Source of the DNA: Nonlabens sp. Ci31
GTDB lineage: Bacteria; Bacteroidota; Bacteroidia; Flavobacteriales; Flavobacteriaceae
DNA: 64,000 nucleotides
NCBI RefSeq assembly: GCF_012974865.1
Contig: NZ_CP043633.1
Coordinates: 2,973,501 to 3,037,500 of the forward strand
Reading direction: 5' to 3'
Each line of letters starts with the position of its first letter. Within the stretch, counting starts at the first letter, position 1. Below are positions 35,396 to 43,664 of this stretch, piece after piece. The notes under the pieces are model-generated. The model searched no databases and had not been told where the DNA came from. It worked only from the letters and a program-made list of their open reading frames with translations. The position numbers and the translations under genes were made by a program.

Positions 35396-36178
35396 CTATT
35401 GCAAACTCTCGCCGCCATCTACTTTAATAACCGTTCCTGTGATCCAGCTTGCTTCTTCCCTACTCATTAAATACACTAGGTTTGCGACTCGTTCTGGAGT
35501 GGTTAATTCCTGATGAGGATTCCGCTTTAAACTCGCTAACTTCAATTCTTCATACATAGGAATCATGCTGAGACTTAAGGTGTCCGTGACTCCAGCTTGT
35601 ATGCAATTTGACGTGATTTTATAGGGTGCAAACTCTATAGCAATACTTCTATTGATGGCTTCTAAGACTGCTTTTGCAGCGCTTACAGCTGCATAAGATT
35701 TCATAGGTTTGGTACTTCCTTCACTGGTAAAACTTAAAATCTTTGCTGGTTTAGCAAATAAATCGGTTTCAAAAAGTGCTTTGGTCCAGCTGTACAAGCT
35801 TATGCCCATAGAATGAATCGTTTGCTGGAAATCATATGTAGTTAGTGTTTGCACACCTATAAATGGCTTTAGATTGCCTTTGGAGATGCTGTGCAGCAGC
35901 ACACTAATTTTTTTACCTTTTAAAAAGTCTTCTATTTTTGATAGGTTTTGTTCTAATTGATCCTCTCTTGTTGCATCGCTATTGATCGTTACTAATTGGA
36001 TATCATAAGAGCGCAATACATCAAACTTCTCTTCTATTTGTTCCATTTGCATTCTAGCGGCCCGATAAAAAACGATCAAATTCATACCATGTTGAGCTAA
36101 TTTTAAAGCACTTGCATAACCCAAGCCGCTACTGCCACCTAAAATTAACGCATACTTATCTTGAAACTCTTTTACCAT
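35396..36178 (-). CDS. SDR oxidoreductase with enoyl-ACP reductase motif
   Basis: A 260-residue short-chain dehydrogenase/reductase. The nucleotide-binding motif is LGGSSGLGYAS (residues 13-23). The catalytic pair is Tyr162 and Lys169 in SYAAVSAAK, spaced Y-x6-K as in enoyl-ACP reductases FabI and FabL, not Y-x3-K as in ketoreductases. QAGVTDTLSLSMIPMYEELK is the substrate loop and WITGTVIKVDGGESL the C-terminal end. It therefore probably reduces enoyl-ACP. Its start overlaps the end of the type III PKS gene by 7 bp, so it is translated with it. Confidence 0.8.
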   Translation of the reverse strand: MVKEFQDKYALILGGSSGLGYASALKLAQHGMNLIVFYRAARMQMEQIEEKFDVLRSYDIQLVTINSDATREDQLEQNLSKIEDFLKGKKISVLLHSISKGNLKPFIGVQTLTTYDFQQTIHSMGISLYSWTKALFETDLFAKPAKILSFTSEGSTKPMKSYAAVSAAKAVLEAINRSIAIEFAPYKITSNCIQAGVTDTLSLSMIPMYEELKLASLKRNPHQELTTPERVANLVYLMSREEASWITGTVIKVDGGESLQ

Positions 36179-37224
36179 TCTAACAGTATTCTTTGAGCAG
36201 TAAATCCAGGTCCAAAACTCAACATCAAACCATTAGAGCCTTTGTTTAACTCACGATTCATAAAGCGCTCTAAAACAAATAGAACAGTTGCACTACTCAT
36301 GTTTCCGTATATACGCAATACTTCTTTGGTATCGTCTATGTTTTTACCGAGTTTATGAAACAGTTCCTCTACGGTTTGAACGATCTTTTTACCACCGGGA
36401 TGAAAAATTAAATGATCAATGTCGTTGATATTTAATCCATTCTTTTCTAAAAACGGATGTATAATAGCAGGAAAATGACTGGCTATAGTTTCTGGAACAG
36501 CTTTGTCCAACACCATTTGCAACCCGCTGTTCACTAAGTCAAAACCCATCATGTGTGTTGCATCTGGAAAGTGATACATTTCATGCGCTTTTATGGTAGG
36601 GCCTTTGTCTTCTTCACAAGAAGACAGCAATACACAGGCGCACCCATCACCAAATATAGCCGCACTCACCATATTTGCCATGGAGAAATCATCCAATTGG
36701 AAGGTTGCTGTCGGTGCTTCTATAGCGATAACCGCTGCTTTTTTATTCGGGTTTGCTCTTAGGAAGTTCTCTGCATAGATCAAACCAGAGATTCCAGCAA
36801 CACAGCCCATTTCTGTTACGGGTAAACGCACAATATCTTGTCTCATACCCATGGAGTTGATCAGATAGGCGTCAATAGAAGGGATCATGATACCTGTACA
36901 GCTTACGGTAATGATATAGTCGAGTTCTTGGGCATTCCAAGATGCTTTTTCCAACGCTTTTTCCAATGCCGTTTGAGCCAGTGGCACCACTTCTCTTTTA
37001 TAAATATCATTGCGATCTTGAAAAGAAGTCCTTGTAAAGACTTCTATAGGATCCATGATGGAATATCGTTTATCCACGCCTGCACCTTCAAAAATTTTGA
37101 TGGTTTTACGCCTCAAACGTTCGTCCTGACCAGAAAGCCATTCTTCAACAAATGGTAAAATGTCTTTGGTTTCCTTATAATACTGCGGCGTTACCGTCGC
37201 TACACTTTTAATTTTTACGCTCAT
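36172..37224 (-). CDS. Type III polyketide synthase (chalcone/stilbene synthase-like)
   Basis: A 350-residue type III PKS. The catalytic triad is present: Cys141 in TEMGCVAGISGL, His275 in IFHPGGKK and Asn308 in YGNMSSATV. The C-terminal LSFGPGFTAQ is the GFGPG-like loop. Bacterial relatives extend fatty acyl starters with malonyl-CoA to alkylresorcinols, alkylpyrones or related phenolic lipids. It overlaps the methyltransferase gene by 17 bp upstream and the SDR gene by 7 bp downstream, so all three belong to one operon. A long-chain acyl starter from the neighbouring fatty-acid enzymes is inferred. Confidence 0.9.
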   Translation of the reverse strand: MSVKIKSVATVTPQYYKETKDILPFVEEWLSGQDERLRRKTIKIFEGAGVDKRYSIMDPIEVFTRTSFQDRNDIYKREVVPLAQTALEKALEKASWNAQELDYIITVSCTGIMIPSIDAYLINSMGMRQDIVRLPVTEMGCVAGISGLIYAENFLRANPNKKAAVIAIEAPTATFQLDDFSMANMVSAAIFGDGCACVLLSSCEEDKGPTIKAHEMYHFPDATHMMGFDLVNSGLQMVLDKAVPETIASHFPAIIHPFLEKNGLNINDIDHLIFHPGGKKIVQTVEELFHKLGKNIDDTKEVLRIYGNMSSATVLFVLERFMNRELNKGSNGLMLSFGPGFTAQRILLEW

Positions 37225-37942
37225 CTATTGGAATTATCCATATAAAACGGAACGACCACTTCCATGTCCATCGGTCATTTGTTGTGCCTATTGCAGCGGC
37301 ATATTTCTTAAAATCTTGTACTTTAAAACCTGATGCAATACTGATCAATCCATCGTGTTTAGAGATTTCATGCTTTATAAAAATAGGGCTTATATATTTA
37401 AAAAATAGAAAGGCAATTCTGTGCCTATGCAAATCATTGATAATAATACTTTTGGTGGTCATCTCTTTAAACTTGGAAAGAAAACTTAGGATTTCTTCGT
37501 CATTAAAATGATGCATCGTTAAAGAGCTTATTAGAATATCACACTGTAATTCGGTAGGATTTATCTGTAGAATATCGCTTTCGCGAAAGCTTAACCTTGA
37601 CAATCCTTGACTCTTATTACGAGCTTTCTCAATAGAACGAGCAGCAAAGTCTAGGCCTAAAAAGCTGATGTTTTCTCGATCCAGATGGGCTTCTAAATAA
37701 CGTAACATCTCGCCATCACCACAACCTGCATCTACTATTACCAATGATTGATCTGGATGTTTAAAGACTTCTTTTTTTACCGCATCAAGCATAAACTTAA
37801 AACCTCCTAGCAGATTATTTACCGTATTGATATCATCAACAGCATGTTGCAAGGTAACTTCATCCAACTGTGGATCATCCATCCACTCTGGGTCGGTGTT
37901 GCGTTTATGAGAATGGTATGTAATACTAGATAGGTTTCCCAT
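37208..37942 (-). CDS. Class I SAM-dependent methyltransferase
   Basis: A 244-residue methyltransferase. Motif I is VIVDAGCGDGEMLRYLE (about 70-86), the acidic end of beta2 is FLGLDFA, and motif IV is DILISSLTMHHFNDEEI. It is probably an O- or C-methyltransferase acting on the polyketide made by the overlapping type III PKS gene. Genes are packed with overlaps of 17 bp on both sides. It contains a copy of the dispersed palindrome at 37578-37591, here read in a different frame as SFRES. Confidence 0.85.
   Translation of the reverse strand: MGNLSSITYHSHKRNTDPEWMDDPQLDEVTLQHAVDDINTVNNLLGGFKFMLDAVKKEVFKHPDQSLVIVDAGCGDGEMLRYLEAHLDRENISFLGLDFAARSIEKARNKSQGLSRLSFRESDILQINPTELQCDILISSLTMHHFNDEEILSFLSKFKEMTTKSIIINDLHRHRIAFLFFKYISPIFIKHEISKHDGLISIASGFKVQDFKKYAAAIGTTNDRWTWKWSFRFIWIIPIDERKN
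37578..37591. repeat. Dispersed palindrome, copy 6
   Basis: GCTTTCGCGAAAGC inside the methyltransferase gene, read as Ser-Phe-Arg-Glu-Ser, a different frame from the other coding copies. Confidence 0.85.
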
Positions 37943-39035
37943 GAGTGCCTTTTATGGTGGTAGATAATAAGAAAGGGAATTTACGAAGAAACCACAGACC
38001 CAACCCTGTATAGGTCTTGTTTAAAAGTATTCCTTGCAGTATACGTCCTATTTTTAACCGTTTGCGAAATGTTTTTTCCCATCTGTTGGCATAATTTTTT
38101 AAGGCCTGTTCTCGAGACAAAACATCTTTTAGGTAGGGATTTAACTCTTCAAAAGCGATTTTGGCACTGTGAATAGCCATAGCCATACCATTACCGCAAA
38201 GCGGGTGTATCAAACCTGCTGTATCGCCCAACATGAGAATGTTATTTTCTATAGGTTCTTTCTTTTCAAAAGAGATTTGTGAAATAGTAATGGGTTGCTC
38301 CCAAACAGGGGTAGCATTTTTAAAAAAGTCACTTAAAAATTCATTTTTAGAAAGCACATTTTTATTAAATTCGTCTACGTTTTTATGCTTTTTAAAGGAA
38401 TCGTAACTAGCTAGATAGCAAAGATTCACATGTCCATTTTCTATTTTAGAAATTCCGGCATAACCACCATCAAAGTTGTGTAATTCTACCAGACGATCAC
38501 TCATTTGGTACTCATAATGCATCTTAACTGCAAGCCATGGCGATTTTTGCTGTATAAAGTCACGATCTAGCTTTTTATCTAGTAAAGATCTTTTTCCAGT
38601 TGCCATTATAAATTGCTTGCATTGTAAAATTTGAGTGGCAGTGCTGACTTGAAAAGAACCTTCTTCAAAAACGGCATCAATGACCTTATCTTGAAGGAAA
38701 TTAGCGTTTTTAATGGCTTTCTGGTACAGAAGATGATCGAGATGATACCTGGAGATGCCTTTACCACCTTGAGGCAATGGACACTCTATGGATTTATGAC
38801 CAGCAATGGTGAATTTTAAGTTTTCTAAATCCACAGAAGATTCTTGATCGAGATCAATCTCTACTTCTTTTAGGAATCTGATGACTTCATTACTCAGGTA
38901 TTCCCCACACATTTTATGACGCGGATAAGCATCTGGATCTATACACAGTACGCTGAAATCTTTAGAAAACAAAATTGCCGCTGTCAGACCTGAAAGTCCG
39001 CCACCGGCAATAATTATATCGTATTGTTTTTTCAC
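37926..39035 (-). CDS. FAD-dependent oxidoreductase (geranylgeranyl reductase/hydroxylase-like)
   Basis: A 369-residue flavoprotein. The N-terminal dinucleotide-binding motif is DIIIAGGGLSGLTAAILFSK. PRHKMCGEYLSNEV is typical of the geranylgeranyl reductase/FixC-like and aromatic hydroxylase group. ILMLGDTAGLIHPLCGNGMAMAIHSA is the FAD ribityl-binding GD motif near residue 280. It has no signal peptide. It overlaps the methyltransferase gene by 17 bp. In the Streptomyces srsABC system a flavoprotein hydroxylates the methylated alkylresorcinol, and a comparable role is plausible here, by analogy only. Confidence 0.82.
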   Translation of the reverse strand: MKKQYDIIIAGGGLSGLTAAILFSKDFSVLCIDPDAYPRHKMCGEYLSNEVIRFLKEVEIDLDQESSVDLENLKFTIAGHKSIECPLPQGGKGISRYHLDHLLYQKAIKNANFLQDKVIDAVFEEGSFQVSTATQILQCKQFIMATGKRSLLDKKLDRDFIQQKSPWLAVKMHYEYQMSDRLVELHNFDGGYAGISKIENGHVNLCYLASYDSFKKHKNVDEFNKNVLSKNEFLSDFFKNATPVWEQPITISQISFEKKEPIENNILMLGDTAGLIHPLCGNGMAMAIHSAKIAFEELNPYLKDVLSREQALKNYANRWEKTFRKRLKIGRILQGILLNKTYTGLGLWFLRKFPFLLSTTIKGTHGKPI

Positions 39036-39069
39036 TATTCAAAGATAGCGGCTATAGACGTATCTTTAG

Positions 39070-39285
39070 TTAATTAGACTCATTATCTTTATATTTTGTC
39101 TTCTGTATAAATTTTAAGATCAAATATATAAATAAGAGCGATCCAAATAAAATTAATAAAGTAACCGCTGTATTCATTAACGAACCACCTTCAGGGTTAG
39201 GGCCAAAAAAAACCAAAAATGCAAATATGACAGTTAAGGCCCAAAGTACATAGCGGAAATTATCCGCTTCATCCATAAATTTCAT
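39070..39285 (-). CDS. Small two-TM membrane protein
   Basis: 71 residues with two predicted transmembrane helices (about 12-28 and 36-62) and a lysine-rich cytoplasmic tail (KTKYKDNESN). It is located 60 bp after the E1 gene and 34 bp before the flavoprotein gene on the same strand, so it is likely part of the same transcript. No family is recognised, and no function can be given. Confidence 0.55.
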   Translation of the reverse strand: MKFMDEADNFRYVLWALTVIFAFLVFFGPNPEGGSLMNTAVTLLILFGSLLFIYLILKFIQKTKYKDNESN

Positions 39286-39345
39286 AATTTCAATTAATTA
39301 GTTTACTCAGGGGAAACCAAAAGTATCATATTTATTAATTTTATT

Positions 39346-41346
39346 TTAATAATCGAGTAACTTTTTTAATTTTTCTTTTAATAAATGTACAGGAAGGTAG
39401 TTATCTTCTAGGCCTTTTTCAAAAGGAATAGGCGTATCAATACTCCCTAATCTCATTACGGGAGCATCTAAATATTCAAAGCAGTCTTCGTTTATAAAGG
39501 CAGCTATATCACTGATAACACTTCCTGTTAGGTTATCTTCTGTGACTAATAAAACCTTCCCTGTTTTATGTACTGATTTGATTATCGCCTCTTTATCCAA
39601 AGGAATTAAAGATCTTAAATCAATAAGATCTATAGAAAGGCCTTCCTCATCGATCAATTGCTTTGCCCAGTGTACTCCGGCTCCAAAAGTGATGATGGTC
39701 GCATCATTACCTTCACAAATGCTTAAGGCTTTTCCTAATTCAATATTGTAATAACCATCTGGCACATCGTTATAAATGGAGCGGTACAATGCTTTATGTT
39801 CAAAAAACAGTACTGGGTTGGGGTCTTCTATAGAGGCAATTAAAAGGCCTTTAGCATCTGCTGGAGATGAAGGATATACTATTTTAAGTCCAGGAACCGT
39901 ATAGAACCAGGCTTCGTTAGTTTGTGAGTGAAAAGGTCCTGCTCCTACTCCTGCACCGCAAGGCATTCGGATCACAACATCTGCTTTTTGATTCCAGCGG
40001 TAATATGATTTGGCCAGATAATTAACAATAGGATTAAAGCCGCTGCTTACAAAATCTGCAAATTGCATCTCTACCACTGCTTTCATTCCGGCGATACTCA
40101 ATCCCATGGCAGCTTCTACGATCGCACTTTCACAGATAGGGGTATTTCTTACTCGTTCTTTACCGTATTTTTCTACAAATCCATCGGTTATTTTAAATAC
40201 ACCCCCGTATTCTGCAATGTCTTGTCCCATGATCACCAGGTTGTCATATGCATCCATAGCTTCCTCTAGTCCATCCTTTATGGCATCTACCACTCGTATA
40301 TTTTGAGTAGAATTCTCTTGCTGGACTTGATTAAATGTATGTGGTGCAAACACATCTGCCAGTTCTAGTTCTGGTGTTGATTCAGGTAAAGCTTTCGCGA
40401 AAGCGGTGTCTAAACCATGATTGATCTTTTGTTTAAACTCTTTTTTCCAGTTCTGAATTTGATCGCTAGAAATGACATGATCCTCTAGCAAAAACTGTTC
40501 AAAGCGAGATAATGGATCGCGTTGTTCCCAATATTCCAACAAATCATCAGGCACATATTTGGTGCCACTTGCCTCTTCATGACCACGTCTTCTAAAGGTC
40601 TTAAACTCGATCAATACGGGATGAGGGTGCTCCCGCATGTCATTTAATATCGACGAAATTTTAGTGTATACTTCAATGATATTATTCCCGTCGATAATAT
40701 GAGATTCCATACCATATCCCAACGCACGATCTGCTAGGTGTTCACAATTGTATTGCTCTGAAGTAGGCGTACTCAGTCCATAACCGTTATTTTCTATACA
40801 GAAAAGTACTGGCAGACTCCAAACACTAGCTACATTAAGCGCCTCGTGAAAGTCCCCTTCACTGGTCCCGCCTTCACCAGTAAAGACGGCAGTGGCTTTA
40901 CCAGTATTATTCATCTTTTGAGCGAGAGCAATCCCGTCTGCAACCCCTAGTTGTGGACCAAGGTGAGAAATCATCCCAACGATTTTATACTCTTGAGTAC
41001 CAAAGTGAAAACTTCGGTCACGGCCTTTGGTAAAGCCATCTACTTTTCCCTGCCATTGTGCAAAGAGTTTCCACAGCGGTATCTCCCGAGAGGTGAAAAC
41101 ACCTAGGTTTCTATGCATAGGTAAAATATATTCTTCCTTATGCATCGCAGCAGTAAGGCCTATGGAAATCGCCTCTTGACCTATTCCAGAAAACCATTTA
41201 GAAATACGGCCTTGACGCAAGAGAATCAACATCTTCTCCTCTATCAATCGCGGCAATAGCATTTTTTTATATAAATCTATAAGCACCTTATGATCTAAGG
41301 TATTGCTGTAGAGTTTTTTTAAATCTGTTTGATCTGTATCTATCAT
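39346..41346 (-). CDS. Fused alpha-beta E1 of branched-chain 2-oxoacid dehydrogenase
   Basis: A 666-residue thiamine-diphosphate enzyme with the alpha and beta subunits fused. The alpha part (about 1-330) contains GIGQEAISIGL and the TPP motif GEGGTSEGDFHEALNVASVW...ENNGYG. The beta part (about 340-666) starts IRVVDAIKDGLEEAMDAYDNL and contains MGQDIAEYGGVFKITDG and IRMPCGAGVGAGPFHSQ. It oxidatively decarboxylates branched-chain 2-oxoacids from Val, Leu and Ile, giving the acyl-CoA primers of iso-fatty acids. It lies upstream of the PKS genes on the same strand, so it may supply their primers. A palindrome copy falls in the linker between the two halves (40391-40404, AFAKA). Confidence 0.9.
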   Translation of the reverse strand: MIDTDQTDLKKLYSNTLDHKVLIDLYKKMLLPRLIEEKMLILLRQGRISKWFSGIGQEAISIGLTAAMHKEEYILPMHRNLGVFTSREIPLWKLFAQWQGKVDGFTKGRDRSFHFGTQEYKIVGMISHLGPQLGVADGIALAQKMNNTGKATAVFTGEGGTSEGDFHEALNVASVWSLPVLFCIENNGYGLSTPTSEQYNCEHLADRALGYGMESHIIDGNNIIEVYTKISSILNDMREHPHPVLIEFKTFRRRGHEEASGTKYVPDDLLEYWEQRDPLSRFEQFLLEDHVISSDQIQNWKKEFKQKINHGLDTAFAKALPESTPELELADVFAPHTFNQVQQENSTQNIRVVDAIKDGLEEAMDAYDNLVIMGQDIAEYGGVFKITDGFVEKYGKERVRNTPICESAIVEAAMGLSIAGMKAVVEMQFADFVSSGFNPIVNYLAKSYYRWNQKADVVIRMPCGAGVGAGPFHSQTNEAWFYTVPGLKIVYPSSPADAKGLLIASIEDPNPVLFFEHKALYRSIYNDVPDGYYNIELGKALSICEGNDATIITFGAGVHWAKQLIDEEGLSIDLIDLRSLIPLDKEAIIKSVHKTGKVLLVTEDNLTGSVISDIAAFINEDCFEYLDAPVMRLGSIDTPIPFEKGLEDNYLPVHLLKEKLKKLLDY
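40391..40404. repeat. Dispersed palindrome, copy 7
   Basis: GCTTTCGCGAAAGC in the fused E1 gene, read as Ala-Phe-Ala-Lys-Ala, in the region joining the alpha and beta parts. Confidence 0.85.
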
Positions 41347-41452
41347 TGGTATATACTGTATTTCAAATGTAAGATAATCTACCTACTTCTTTTAAGGTTG
41401 TAGTTAAAGAGTAGTTGTCATTTACTAACTTTGTATCAACAATTAGAGATCC

Positions 41453-42205
41453 ATGAAACAACTCCTTTTATTTTTCCTATTTCTTTTTACAATCACCGGC
41501 CACAGCCAGCAAAAAGCAGCCGATTCCCTTCCGTTTCAAAAAGAAGTAGGTTTTAAATACGCTTCACTCCTTTTGCCTACCGGACTAGTGAGCTATGGTA
41601 TTCTGGGGATTAAGAATGATCCTGTAAGAAAATGGGATCGCGATTTTAGAAACAGTCTAGACCCTAATGGGACTAAAACTTTTATAGATGATTACATCCT
41701 TTTCACACCTATTGCAGCCGCTTATGGCCTTGATCTTGCTGGAATTAAAGGGAGAAATAACATGCTGGACAAAACCATCATTATAGGAACTGCTACCTTA
41801 TTGCTATACGCCAGCGTGAATATCATCAAGAACAATACAGACGTAAGAAGACCTAGCGGTAGGTCGCAAAGCAGCTTTCCATCTGGTCACACAGCGATTT
41901 CATTTATGGCAGCAGAATTCTTGCACCAAGAATACGGTCAAGTATCAGCATGGTACAGTATAGCAGGTTATTCCATAGCAACAGCTACAGGTTTTTTACG
42001 TATTTATAATGACAAACACTGGTTCAGTGACGTTATGGCAGGAGCTGGAATAGGAATTTTATTTACAAAAATCGCTTACTGGCTGCATCCTTTGCTAAAG
42101 AATGTTATCTTTAAAAACAAAACACTAGAATCTCACGTACAGTTTCAAATTACACCTCTGTACACCGGTAATGACTTGTTGCTCGCTACTTCACTGAGAT
42201 TTTAA
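41453..42205 (+). CDS. PAP2 family phosphatase
   Basis: A 250-residue envelope protein. The signal peptide (about 1-19, ending SQQ) is followed by hydrophobic helices and the phosphatase signatures: KNNTDVRRPSGR (motif KX6RP), the SSFPSGHTAISF segment (PSGH) and RIYNDKHWFSDVMAGAGIG (SRX5HX3D, here with R and H-x3-D in place). It would dephosphorylate lipid phosphates such as undecaprenyl pyrophosphate or lipid A groups. A TAACTTTG -7 box lies at 41426-41433, 20 bp before the start. It is divergent from the E1 gene, and a minus-strand -7 box lies at 41364-41371. Confidence 0.88.
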   Translation: MKQLLLFFLFLFTITGHSQQKAADSLPFQKEVGFKYASLLLPTGLVSYGILGIKNDPVRKWDRDFRNSLDPNGTKTFIDDYILFTPIAAAYGLDLAGIKGRNNMLDKTIIIGTATLLLYASVNIIKNNTDVRRPSGRSQSSFPSGHTAISFMAAEFLHQEYGQVSAWYSIAGYSIATATGFLRIYNDKHWFSDVMAGAGIGILFTKIAYWLHPLLKNVIFKNKTLESHVQFQITPLYTGNDLLLATSLRF

Positions 42206-42234
42206 TTACAGAACTTCTAATACTATTTATTAAC

Positions 42235-43185
42235 ATGACTAATATCCCGAGTGTAGATCTAGCTGATTTTATGAGCGACGATCCTAAGAGAAAAGAGAAA
42301 TTTATTAACGAGATAGGTGCAGCCTATGAAGACATTGGTTTTGTTGCTTTAAAAAACCACTTCTTATCTGATGAACTGGTGGAACAATTGTATACGGAAG
42401 TGGAGAAATTCTTTCAACTTCCTAAAGACACTAAACTCGGTTACGAACGCGAAGAGTTAAATGGCCAGAGGGGCTATGTATCTTTTGGGAAGGAACACGC
42501 TAAAGGAAAAAAAGAAGGAGATTTGAAGGAGTTTTGGCATTTTGGTCAAGAAGTTGCTCCAGATGCCCAGATAGAAGAAGTCTATCCAGATAACGTAAAA
42601 GTTAATGAGCTTCCAGAATTTAACAAAATAGGAATGCAAGCCTTCCGCATGCTAGAAAAAACCGGTATTCATGTACTGAGAGCTTTATCACTGCACATAG
42701 GTTTGAAGGAAAACTATTTTGACCATTGGGCTAGTAATGGGAACTCGATCTTGAGACCTATTCATTACCCGCCTATCACAAGCGAACCAGATAATGCCGT
42801 TCGAGCTGGGGCACATGGAGATATCAACCTTATTACTCTATTAATGGGCGCTAGCGCTCCAGGGTTACAGGTTCAAAATCGCAGCGGGGAATGGATTGAT
42901 GCTATTGCTCAAGAAGATGAGCTGGTTATTAATGTAGGTGATATGCTACAACGTCACACCAATAACAAACTGCGCTCTACCATTCACAGAGTGGTAAATC
43001 CGCCACGTGAATTGTGGCATACGAGCCGCTATTCTATTCCCTTTTTCCTGCATCCACGCAGTGATATGAAATTGGATTGCTTAGAAGAGTGTGTGGATGA
43101 GAATAACCCAAAACAATACGAAGACATTACCTCAGGCGATTTCTTACACCAGCGATTAGTAGAGATTGGTCTAATTAAGAAGTAG
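42235..43185 (+). CDS. Isopenicillin N synthase family 2OG-Fe(II) oxygenase
   Basis: A 316-residue non-heme iron oxygenase. The iron ligands are His194 and Asp196 in RAGAHGDINLITLL and His251 in RSTIHRVVNP. The 2-oxoglutarate-binding R-x-S is in SRYSIPFFLHP. The N-terminal DIOX_N domain begins IPSVDLADF and contains the GFVALKNH segment. The family hydroxylates or cyclises small molecules. The substrate is unknown. It follows the PAP2 gene by 29 bp and is closed by a strong terminator, so the two probably share a transcript. Confidence 0.88.
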   Translation: MTNIPSVDLADFMSDDPKRKEKFINEIGAAYEDIGFVALKNHFLSDELVEQLYTEVEKFFQLPKDTKLGYEREELNGQRGYVSFGKEHAKGKKEGDLKEFWHFGQEVAPDAQIEEVYPDNVKVNELPEFNKIGMQAFRMLEKTGIHVLRALSLHIGLKENYFDHWASNGNSILRPIHYPPITSEPDNAVRAGAHGDINLITLLMGASAPGLQVQNRSGEWIDAIAQEDELVINVGDMLQRHTNNKLRSTIHRVVNPPRELWHTSRYSIPFFLHPRSDMKLDCLEECVDENNPKQYEDITSGDFLHQRLVEIGLIKK

Positions 43186-43248
43186 GTTGTTATGATGAGC
43201 AACCCCTGTTGTCTATAGATTTTAGCTCTAGCGATAACTTCTAGTAAT

Positions 43249-43286
43249 AAAGCCCACTGAAAATTGATTCTAGTGGGCTTTTTTTT
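43249..43286 (+). terminator. Rho-independent terminator
   Basis: AAAGCCCACT pairs with AGTGGGCTTT across a 13-nt loop, followed by a long T run, about 65 bp after the oxygenase stop codon. Confidence 0.9.
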
Positions 43287-43664
43287 GTCGCCGCTTTCCA
43301 TATGGCATTCTTTAAAGAAAATAGAAGTTAATGGCAAAATCGTCTTATTTTGAAAAAGCAAAATGTACTTGGCATTTTTATATAAAACAGCTGTTTATTC
43401 ACAAATATATAAAATACAACAACACTTAAAATAAAGTACTATTCCAGAGTTAATTTGGATATTAATATGGGTACGCAGTTTAAAGTATATAAAATAATTG
43501 AGGTATTGTGAGTTTTTTCTCGTTAGTAGCTGTTATTAAAGACGGCTGTAACTGCTATAACTTCCATTTGCAACAGTAGTTGCACCAACCACATCAAAAC
43601 GTCTTGTTAAACCCTTAAAATTGGTCCTTATAATCCATATTTTTGTGTTCTTAAAGTAAACTAT
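43287..43664. other. Intergenic upstream of the PLP enzyme gene
   Basis: About 380 bp with no gene. A TATTTTTG -7 box at 43638-43645 lies 20 bp before the start codon, without a TTG at the expected distance. A short hairpin, GCAAC-AGTA-GTTGC, lies at about 43570-43583. Confidence 0.45.
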
